From positions 1 through 15,952 of the forward strand of contig JASLDB010000156.1 in the NCBI GenBank assembly GCA_030151665.1: DNA of 15,952 nucleotides, written 5' to 3'. The position numbers and the translations under genes are program-made. Positions 1-6,206 of this stretch are shown here, in pieces (the stretch's first letter is position 1; every line of letters begins with the position of its first letter). This DNA comes from Neisseriaceae bacterium. Its GTDB lineage: Bacteria; Pseudomonadota; Gammaproteobacteria; Burkholderiales; Neisseriaceae. Under the pieces are notes generated by a model. The model was given only the letters and a program-made list of their open reading frames with translations. It did no database searches and was not told the DNA's origin.

Positions 1-73
1 CAGGCGCGAATTCAGGAATGGTTTTACCCAAGCGAGCAATTTCTTCTTGCTCCAATTGTTCGATCAAATTCAT
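1..73 (-). CDS. rplS: 50S ribosomal protein L19, N-terminal part (cut by window edge)
   Basis: Only the first 24 codons are inside the window. The translation begins MNLIEQLEQEEIARLGKTIP, which matches the conserved start of ribosomal protein L19, a protein at the interface of the two ribosomal subunits. The ATG is preceded by AGGA with 8 nt spacing, and this ribosome-binding site overlaps the trmD stop codon (TAGGA). The gene lies 10 nt after trmD and is last in the usual rpsP-rimM-trmD-rplS order, so it is almost certainly co-transcribed and translationally linked to trmD. The rest of the gene lies to the left of position 1. Confidence 0.93.
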   Translation of the reverse strand, partial: MNLIEQLEQEEIARLGKTIPEFAP

Positions 74-83
74 GATTGAAGTC

Positions 84-839
84 CTATTTCTTATTGGTCT
101 CTCGTTCCTCTTGAACCATTGCCAAGAGTCTAGATTCCTGTTTTGTTAAAGGACGCTGATTTAGTAAATCAGGTCTTCTGTCTAAAGTTCGTTGCAGTGA
201 CTGTTTTAATCGCCACGTTGCAATATTTTTATGGTGACCAGATCGCAAAATATCAGGGACATTTTGGTCTTGAAACACCAAAGGGCGAGTATAGTGTGGG
301 CAATCCAATAAACCATCAGCAAAAGAATCTTCTATTGCTGATTGGGCATCACCTAAAACACCATCTACCAAGCGAAGAACCGCATCCATAATCATCATGG
401 CGGGTAACTCACCACCAGAAACCACAAAATCACCAATGGAAATTTCTTCATCGACATGGGTTTCTAATAGTCGTTCATCTATGCCTTCATAACGACCACA
501 AAGCAAAATAAAACCATCGGTTTTAGAAAGCGATTGTGCCTTGGCATGGTTAAACGGCTTGCCTTGTGGGCTTAGGTAAATCACTTTTGGCGGTGTTTTG
601 CCGTGGTGTTGATTCTTGGCATGTTCAATTGCAGCTGCCAGTGGCGGTGCCATCATTATCATGCCAGGTCCGCCCCCAAAAGGACGGTCATCAATATAAC
701 CCAGTTTATTGTCCGCAAACTGACGAGGGTTAATAGCAGAAAACTGCCACAAATTTTGTTTTAACGCTCGTGAGGTTACGCCATACTCTGTAATGCTTTG
801 AAACATTTCGGGTAAGATGCTGATGGCTTGTATGTGCAT
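84..839 (-). CDS. trmD: tRNA (guanine-37-N1)-methyltransferase
   Basis: TrmD transfers a methyl group from S-adenosylmethionine to G37 beside the anticodon of several tRNAs, which prevents +1 frameshifting. The 251-residue length is normal for the family. Visible signatures are the GGGPGM loop (about 55-60), YLSPQGKPF (88-96), GRYEGIDER (115-123) and SIGDFVVSGGE (134-144), which together form the trefoil-knot SAM site. DSFADGLLDCPHYTRP (171-186) carries the conserved Asp thought to act in catalysis. The start codon shares one nucleotide with the rimM stop (TGATG), so translation is probably coupled. The gene sits between rimM and rplS, as in most proteobacteria. Nothing is unusual. Confidence 0.98.
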   Translation of the reverse strand: MHIQAISILPEMFQSITEYGVTSRALKQNLWQFSAINPRQFADNKLGYIDDRPFGGGPGMIMMAPPLAAAIEHAKNQHHGKTPPKVIYLSPQGKPFNHAKAQSLSKTDGFILLCGRYEGIDERLLETHVDEEISIGDFVVSGGELPAMMIMDAVLRLVDGVLGDAQSAIEDSFADGLLDCPHYTRPLVFQDQNVPDILRSGHHKNIATWRLKQSLQRTLDRRPDLLNQRPLTKQESRLLAMVQEERETNKK

Positions 840-1372
840 CAGTAGTCTGTACCCCAGTCGACAGTCACGGTATTGCTATCATGGTCAACTGCATCTACAT
901 AGTGCGATACAAATGGAATCAATTTTTGGCCCCATTCGCCACGAATGTCTAAGACATCATGAGCACCTGTTTCAAGTAGACTGGTTACTTTTCCTAAGTT
1001 TTGACCTTCGCGGTTAACCACCGACATGCCAATTAAATCAGTCCAATAAAACTCATTTTCCGCAGGGGTGTCAAAGTCTTCTCGATCGATTGTAATGGTT
1101 GAGCCTCTTAACAGCATGGCTGCTTCAGGGGTGTCAATGTTGGCAAATTTTACTTGTAAAACGCCATTAGCCACTTTGCCTGTTTCTACTTCAATATCTT
1201 GCCATGCTTGGTCTTTACCAAGATGCCAGACACCATAGTCGAGCAAGCTATCAACGTGTTCGGTATCGGTATGAACTTTTACCCAGCCGTGAATACCAAC
1301 AATGGCTTTAATGTAACCCATGGGCACATGGCCTTCGGGTATTGTTAACTGTTTGCGTTGATTGGGAGTCAT
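839..1372 (-). CDS. rimM: 16S rRNA processing / 30S maturation factor RimM
   Basis: RimM binds ribosomal protein S19 and helps mature the head of the 30S subunit. The 177-residue product has the two expected parts. The N-terminal RimM beta-barrel spans about 15-98 (VPMGYIKAIVGIHGWVKV near its start). A PRC-barrel spans about 102-175, with the family-typical ENEFYWTDLIGM near 105-116 and KLIPFVSHYVDAVD further on. The gene begins 7 nt after the rpsP stop and its stop overlaps the trmD start. The Shine-Dalgarno is weak (TAAG, about 6 nt before the ATG), so coupling to rpsP translation is likely; that coupling is inference. Confidence 0.97.
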   Translation of the reverse strand: MTPNQRKQLTIPEGHVPMGYIKAIVGIHGWVKVHTDTEHVDSLLDYGVWHLGKDQAWQDIEVETGKVANGVLQVKFANIDTPEAAMLLRGSTITIDREDFDTPAENEFYWTDLIGMSVVNREGQNLGKVTSLLETGAHDVLDIRGEWGQKLIPFVSHYVDAVDHDSNTVTVDWGTDY

Positions 1373-1379
1373 TTAATAC

Positions 1380-1628
1380 TTAAGCAGCAACTTTTTGGTT
1401 TTTAACTAGTTTAGCAACGGTGTCGCTCATTTGAGCACCTTTGCTAATCCAGTGGTTTAAACGATCAGCGTCTAAACGCACACGTTCTTGTTTTTCATTG
1501 GCAACTGGGTTGTAAAAACCAATGCGCTCAATGAAACGGCCATCACGGGCCATGCGTGAATCTTGGATCACGACGTTATAAAATGGGCGGTGTTTAGAGC
1601 CACCACGAGATAAACGGATAACAACCAT
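1380..1628 (-). CDS. rpsP: 30S ribosomal protein S16
   Basis: This 82-residue protein begins MVVIRLSRGGSKHRPFYN, the S16 signature, followed by the conserved DSRMARDGRFIERIGFYNP. S16 binds 16S rRNA and is needed for 30S assembly. The start has a strong ribosome-binding site, GAAGGAAAG, about 3-7 nt before the ATG. It is the first gene of the rpsP-rimM-trmD-rplS operon and has its own promoter in the 70-bp gap upstream. Length and sequence are ordinary. Confidence 0.98.
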   Translation of the reverse strand: MVVIRLSRGGSKHRPFYNVVIQDSRMARDGRFIERIGFYNPVANEKQERVRLDADRLNHWISKGAQMSDTVAKLVKNQKVAA

Positions 1629-1664
1629 TTTCTTTCCTTCAATGCCTGTATGAGAAAACCGTGT

Positions 1665-1694
1665 ATTTTAGGCTAATTAATGTATATATGGCAA
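1665..1694 (-). promoter_or_regulatory. Sigma70-type promoter of the rpsP operon
   Basis: On the minus strand TTGCCA (1689-1694) is separated by 18 bp from TAAAAT (1665-1670). Each hexamer matches the consensus at 5 of 6 positions. A start of transcription near 1658 would give a leader of about 30 nt before the rpsP ATG, with room for the GAAGGAAAG ribosome-binding site. The -35 box lies only a few bases after the stop codon of the upstream acetyltransferase gene. Called from sequence match and position only. Confidence 0.6.
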
Positions 1695-1698
1695 GCAT

Positions 1699-4419
1699 TT
1701 AGTGCTTTGCTGTCTTTGGTGCTGTTGTATTTTCTGTGTAAAGTGGTTTTTCAACAATATAAATGCTGTTATCGTCAGGGTCTCTTCGTATTGTAAAACC
1801 CAGTTTTTGCATCAATTTGCTCATGGCAGTATTGGAAACCAATATCTCACCACGCATTAATACCAATCCTTGATCGCGTGCTACATCAAATAATTGATTC
1901 ATGAGAATACTGGCAATGCCTTGACCTTGCCATTCATCCGCTACTGATGTTGCAAATTCACACACTTCCATATCAGGATCGGTGACATAACGAGCAATGC
2001 CCAATAATTTATCACCAGTTTTGGTGTCGTGTTTGACCATAATTAAGGCCATTTCTCGGTCATAATCTAATTGGGTAAATCGAACCAAGACCGATTGTGA
2101 CAATTGCTTAATACTAGACATAAAGCGGTTGTATCGGCTTTGATCAGACAAATTGCGCACAAAGTCTTGTACCATGTCAGCATCTTCTGGTCGGGAAGGG
2201 CGAATCAAGACTGAGGTGCCATTTTTTAAGATTTGTTCATTCTCAAGGCGATGAGGGTAAGGCATGATGGCCATGTGGTCATAGCGGTCTTGTTTTTTGT
2301 ATTCCAAATCCAATACGACTTTGGCATCAACCACAATGGCTTGTTCATGATTGACAAAAATGGGATTTAACTCCAATTCAGCCATTTCCGGTAGTTCAGA
2401 TACCATTTCAGACACTTTGAGGAAAATATCTTGTAAAGCGTCATTATTGATAGCTGGCATATTTTTAAAAACTTGTAGGGTTTTGCCAATTTTGGTGTGT
2501 GTGACCATGTCGTTAATAAGATATTCGTTTAATGGTGGCAAGGACGATGCCGTGTCTTTTTGAATGACGGCAGATACACCACCAGAACCAAATGTGATAA
2601 TAGGGCCAAATACAGGGTCTTGTGCTACGCTAATCATTACTTCACGCATGTGTTTCATGTTTAACATGGGTTGTATACTCATGCCGTAGATATTGGCATC
2701 AGGATAGTGTGTACTAACTTGTGAGGTAATGCGCTGATATGCTTCACATAAGGCTTCTTGATTGCCAATATTCAGTTGAATAGCACCAATTTCAGAACGA
2801 TCAAAAATTTCACTGGAATCAATTTTTAGGGCAATGGGGTAGCCAATCTCTTCTGCAACAGCGATGGCCTCTTCGATGGTTTGCACCAAACGGGTATCGT
2901 TGGTTTTGATATGAAATAAGCCTAATAATTCTTTGGAAATGGCTTCTGATAACAAGGCATGTTTGTTGCGTTTGGCCTTGGTCAATAATTTATGTGCATC
3001 AATAAAGTTGGGCTCAGGCCATTCATTATGGAGTGGGCGAGGGGTTTGTAATAGCAATTCTTGGTTGCGATGGTATTCAGCTAGTTTTTTAAAGACTTCT
3101 ACGCCATATTCAGGCGCATGGAATTGGACACAGCGGGATTTAGCCAATAATAGGCGGCTGTCTTTAACTTTTTCTTCACCTAGCCACGTTAAAATCAAAG
3201 GTTTGCTGCTCTCACGCTGCAATTGCACCATCATTTGAGCAGTACTGATGTGGTCAGTGCCAATTTGCGGGGTAAAAATCACCAACACGCCATCAACATT
3301 GGCATCGTCTAAACAAAGTTTGACTGCGGTTCTAAAACGCAATGGACTGGCGTCACTTAAAATATCAATGGGATTGCAATGCGACCAATTGACGGGCAAA
3401 ACATTGTTCAAAGATTGCAAGGTATCACCAGATAGTGTTGCAATAGGAACGTGAATGTCCAAGGCTCGGTCTGCCGCCAATACGCCCAAACCTTTGCCAT
3501 TGGAAATAATGGCCAAGCGATTGCCTTGGCTTCTGTAATTGGCAGCCAAAACTTTAACGGCGGTAAACATTTGCGAAATGGTATTGACACGTAACACCCC
3601 AGCCCTAGCCAAGGCACATTCAAAAACATCGGTTCGATCAATAATTCGACTGGCTGTGGATAAACCATCAAATTGTTCAAACGAACGACCTGATTTAATC
3701 ACCACAACGGGTTTAACACGTGCAGCTGCGCGCAAAGCGCTTAAGAATTTTCGACCACTGTTGACATATTGAATATGCAATAAAATGGCTTGGGTCGAAC
3801 GGTCATGAACCAAGTAGTCAAGAATTTCGCCAAAATCAATATCCCAAGTGTGTTCCCCCAGTGATACGATGGTTGAAAAACCAATTTCTCGATCTTTTGC
3901 CCACTCTAACATGGCAGTACACAGGGCACTGGATTGACTGATTAAGGCCAAATTACCAGGTAGGCTATGGGTGGCATAGGAGCTGGCATTTAAGCCTACT
4001 ACTGGGCGCAATAGCCCCAATACACTAGGCCCTAATAAGCGAACCCCCAGTTTTTTGGCTGTTTTAATGGCTTTTTGTAGGCAAATTAAATCTTCTTCGC
4101 TTTGGTCTTCCATGGTTTTAACCAAAACCAAAAAGCGAATTTTGCCTTTTGCTGCATCTTTGACCACATTGTCGTAACTTAAAGGTGGGGTCGTGATAAT
4201 GGCAACATCGACTTTTTCTTTGATTTGGCTAAGCTTGTGAGTGGCATGAATACCACCCACCAAATTGTGCTTTAAATTAACTGGGGTGATTTTGCCTTGA
4301 AATTGGCTAGACAATAAATTGGTAAAGACGATTTGACCGACTGAATTTTGTCGATCACTGGCACCGACCACTGCCAAATGTTTGGGGTTGAATAAGTCGT
4401 GTAGGTAATGTGGTCGCAT
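1699..4419 (-). CDS. Pat/PatZ-like protein: ADP-forming acyl-CoA synthetase-like region fused to GNAT acetyltransferase
   Basis: The 906-residue product has the domain order of the Salmonella Pat / E. coli PatZ lysine acetyltransferases. A CoA-binding Rossmann domain lies at about 8-125 (AVVGASDRQNSVG at 16-28). Succinyl-CoA ligase-like flavodoxin domains span about 150-460, and an ATP-grasp domain about 485-705 (FGSGGVSAVIQKD at 610-622, ELELNPIFV at 681-689). A GNAT domain covers about 732-893, with acetyl-CoA motif EWQGQGIASILM (829-840) and an acidic EF at 821-822. Active ADP-forming synthetases carry a phosphorylated His in an SHTGSLAG-type motif. Here the matching stretch after IKSGRS (241-246) reads LSTASRI (253-259), with no His. 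As in Pat, the synthetase part therefore probably senses ligands while the GNAT part acetylates proteins such as acyl-CoA synthetases. The substrate is inferred. The gene stands alone between aroB and rpsP; its ribosome-binding site is weak (GAGAACGAG). Confidence 0.88.
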   Translation of the reverse strand: MRPHYLHDLFNPKHLAVVGASDRQNSVGQIVFTNLLSSQFQGKITPVNLKHNLVGGIHATHKLSQIKEKVDVAIITTPPLSYDNVVKDAAKGKIRFLVLVKTMEDQSEEDLICLQKAIKTAKKLGVRLLGPSVLGLLRPVVGLNASSYATHSLPGNLALISQSSALCTAMLEWAKDREIGFSTIVSLGEHTWDIDFGEILDYLVHDRSTQAILLHIQYVNSGRKFLSALRAAARVKPVVVIKSGRSFEQFDGLSTASRIIDRTDVFECALARAGVLRVNTISQMFTAVKVLAANYRSQGNRLAIISNGKGLGVLAADRALDIHVPIATLSGDTLQSLNNVLPVNWSHCNPIDILSDASPLRFRTAVKLCLDDANVDGVLVIFTPQIGTDHISTAQMMVQLQRESSKPLILTWLGEEKVKDSRLLLAKSRCVQFHAPEYGVEVFKKLAEYHRNQELLLQTPRPLHNEWPEPNFIDAHKLLTKAKRNKHALLSEAISKELLGLFHIKTNDTRLVQTIEEAIAVAEEIGYPIALKIDSSEIFDRSEIGAIQLNIGNQEALCEAYQRITSQVSTHYPDANIYGMSIQPMLNMKHMREVMISVAQDPVFGPIITFGSGGVSAVIQKDTASSLPPLNEYLINDMVTHTKIGKTLQVFKNMPAINNDALQDIFLKVSEMVSELPEMAELELNPIFVNHEQAIVVDAKVVLDLEYKKQDRYDHMAIMPYPHRLENEQILKNGTSVLIRPSRPEDADMVQDFVRNLSDQSRYNRFMSSIKQLSQSVLVRFTQLDYDREMALIMVKHDTKTGDKLLGIARYVTDPDMEVCEFATSVADEWQGQGIASILMNQLFDVARDQGLVLMRGEILVSNTAMSKLMQKLGFTIRRDPDDNSIYIVEKPLYTENTTAPKTAKH

Positions 4420-4481
4420 GCTCGTTCTCGCAAGGAAGAATGGTCTAAATTATCTTTCACCCATTGTAACGTATTTAATCT

Positions 4482-4515
4482 AAAAAAACAGGCAAGTGCT
4501 TGGTTTGGCGTGCCT
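4482..4515 (-). terminator. Possible rho-independent terminator after aroB
   Basis: Read on the minus strand, a short stem AGGCA (4511-4515) pairs with TGCCT (4490-4494) across a 16-nt loop. One G follows, then a run of seven T (4482-4488). The stem is short and the loop long, so alone it would be a poor terminator. It follows directly after the 19-bp inverted repeat on the aroB stop, and the two together could end the aroK-aroB transcript before the acetyltransferase gene. Confidence 0.35.
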
Positions 4516-4557
4516 TAATGACAAATAGACAGCTTGTGGCTGTCTATTTGTCATTAA
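4515..4557. repeat. Perfect 19-bp inverted repeat covering the aroB stop codon
   Basis: The left arm (4515-4533, beginning TTAATGACAAATAGAC) and the right arm (4539-4557) are exact reverse complements over 19 bp, with a 5-nt loop TTGTG (4534-4538). The TAA stop of aroB (4554-4556) lies inside the right arm. The transcript would form a long AU-rich hairpin at the end of the aroB message. No run of T follows on the minus strand, so it is not a standard rho-independent terminator by itself. It could protect the 3' end, help termination, or be a remnant of a small repeat element. I see no second copy in the window. Confidence 0.85.
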
Positions 4558-5633
4558 ACTGTTGCTAAAATTGCTTGTTCAATTTGTCTTGGGTCGATAT
4601 GCCCTGTTTGATAGGCATCACCAAGAGCATGTAGGGCAATAAAGCGAATGGTACCCTGTGCGACTTTTTTGTCATGCTGCATGTGTGCAATCCATTTGTC
4701 AGTAGAAAATTGCGGTGCCTTCGTCGGAAGCTTGGCTTTGTTGAGTAAATGAATCACGCGTTCTGTATCCTTGGCGCTCAAATGTCCTAATTCTTCTGAT
4801 AAACGACAAGCCATCACCAGGCCACAAGCGACTGCTTCACCATGTAACCAAACCCCATAGCCCATTTCAGCTTCAATAGCATGGGCAAAAGTATGACCAA
4901 GATTTAATAAGGCACGTTTGCCTTGTTCTTTTTCATCTTCATTAACAATGGCGGCTTTCATTTCACAGCAAGTTTGAATGGTATAACTAAGTGCTTTGGT
5001 ATCTAGAGCCATCAAGGTATCAATGTTGTTTTCTAGCCATGTTAAAAAGGGTAGGTTACCCAGTAGTGCATATTTAATGATTTCAGCCAGCCCAGCAGAA
5101 AACTCGCGTTCGGGTAGGGTTTTTAATGTGTCTAAATCAATGAAAACAGCTTCGGGTTGGTAAAAAGCACCAATCATGTTTTTACCAAGGGGGTGATTAA
5201 TGGCGGTTTTGCCACCCACCGATGAATCAACCTGGCTTAATAAGGTGGTGGGGATTTGGATAAATGGGATGCCTCGTTGATAACAAGCAGCGGCAAAGCC
5301 AACCATGTCACCAATGACACCGCCACCTAAGGCAATAAGGGTTGTGCTTCTTTCTGCATGGTTTTGCAATAGACCATCAAAAATTAAATTAAGGGTTTCC
5401 CAGTTTTTATGGCACTCGCCGTCAGGCAAAGTAATGGTGAAGTGCTGTAACTGTAGTTGATCTAAGGCATGTTGTACGGTTTTTAGATAAAGAGGTGCAA
5501 CCGTCACATTGCTGATAATGGCCACAGGGCTATTGGCCTTAAGCGGTAAGTGTTCACTTAAATGCTGTAATAAACCTGCTTGAATATGAATAGGATAGGA
5601 TTTAGACGGGGTATGGACCCAAGTGCTTATCAT
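4554..5633 (-). CDS. aroB: 3-dehydroquinate synthase
   Basis: AroB turns DAHP into 3-dehydroquinate, the second step of the shikimate pathway, using NAD and a divalent metal. The 359-residue length is typical. The NAD-binding glycine-rich stretch ALGGGVIGDMVGF lies at 101-113, and the substrate loop DSSVGGKTAIN at 136-146. The three conserved metal ligands are in place: Glu184 (AEIIKYALL), His247 (NLGHTFAHAIE) and His264 (WLHGEAVACG). The ATG overlaps the aroK stop by 4 nt (ATGA), so the two are translationally coupled. The stop codon is buried in a 19-bp inverted repeat. No residue needed for catalysis looks missing. Confidence 0.98.
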   Translation of the reverse strand: MISTWVHTPSKSYPIHIQAGLLQHLSEHLPLKANSPVAIISNVTVAPLYLKTVQHALDQLQLQHFTITLPDGECHKNWETLNLIFDGLLQNHAERSTTLIALGGGVIGDMVGFAAACYQRGIPFIQIPTTLLSQVDSSVGGKTAINHPLGKNMIGAFYQPEAVFIDLDTLKTLPEREFSAGLAEIIKYALLGNLPFLTWLENNIDTLMALDTKALSYTIQTCCEMKAAIVNEDEKEQGKRALLNLGHTFAHAIEAEMGYGVWLHGEAVACGLVMACRLSEELGHLSAKDTERVIHLLNKAKLPTKAPQFSTDKWIAHMQHDKKVAQGTIRFIALHALGDAYQTGHIDPRQIEQAILATV

Positions 5634-6163
5634 AACTGACCTTGTTTTAAATGAAGTGCCGCAGTGATTTCTTGGATAATGTCGTTAACTTGACCATGTT
5701 CTGTTGAGACAATGATATCAGCAATGCTGCGATAAAGGGGATCTCTGGCTTGGTAAAGCGGCTCAAGCTTGGCCCTGGGGTTGTCGACTTGCAATAATGG
5801 CCGTGTTTTATCAAATTGTGTCCGTGCCAAAATGGTATCAATGCTGGTATGCAAATAAATAACAGTACCACGTTCTTGTAAATAACGTCGGTTGTTATCC
5901 CGCAAAATAGCACCACCACCTGTTGCCAAAACAATACTGTGCTGTTGACTTAAAGAGTCAATGACAGCTTCTTCACGGTCACGAAAGCCCGCTTCGCCTT
6001 CTACAGCGAAAATAGTGTTAATGCTAGCACCTGTTTTTTGCACAATTTCTTGGTCAGAATCGTGAAAGGCTAGACCTAGGACTTGGGCCAGTTGCTTGCC
6101 AATGGTGGTTTTGCCAGCTGCCATCAGTCCAATTAAAAAAAGATTGCCTGCTATTTTATCCAT
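5630..6163 (-). CDS. aroK: Shikimate kinase
   Basis: AroK phosphorylates shikimate at the 3-OH using ATP, step five of chorismate synthesis. Counting from the ATG at 6163 (177 residues), the Walker A loop GLMAAGKT lies at 12-19. Further on are FHDSDQEIV (shikimate and Mg contacts), GFRDREEAV, ATGGGAILR and the lid arginine in DKTRPLL. An in-frame ATG three codons earlier (6172) is possible. I prefer 6163 because it puts the P-loop at the distance seen in Neisseria and E. coli AroK. Neither start has a visible Shine-Dalgarno, and a 9-bp stem spans both. The gene lies just after pilQ and overlaps aroB by 4 nt, the Neisseria arrangement. Confidence 0.95.
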   Translation of the reverse strand: MDKIAGNLFLIGLMAAGKTTIGKQLAQVLGLAFHDSDQEIVQKTGASINTIFAVEGEAGFRDREEAVIDSLSQQHSIVLATGGGAILRDNNRRYLQERGTVIYLHTSIDTILARTQFDKTRPLLQVDNPRAKLEPLYQARDPLYRSIADIIVSTEHGQVNDIIQEITAALHLKQGQL

Positions 6164-6170
6164 AGCAGGC
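6135..6170 (-). terminator. Terminator-like hairpin over the aroK start (possible attenuator)
   Basis: On the minus strand GCCTGCTAT (6162-6170) is followed by a 7-nt loop and then ATAGCAGGC (6146-6154), a perfect 9-bp stem. Four bases later comes a run of seven T (6135-6141). This is the shape of a rho-independent terminator, although the T run is set slightly away from the stem. It lies at the first codons of aroK and includes most of its start codon, so it could both stop pilus-operon transcripts and limit aroK translation. The structure is plain in the sequence; the function is inferred. Confidence 0.45.
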
Positions 6171-6206
6171 ATTGTATCTGAACTTATTTATTTTGCGTAG
6201 TTAATT

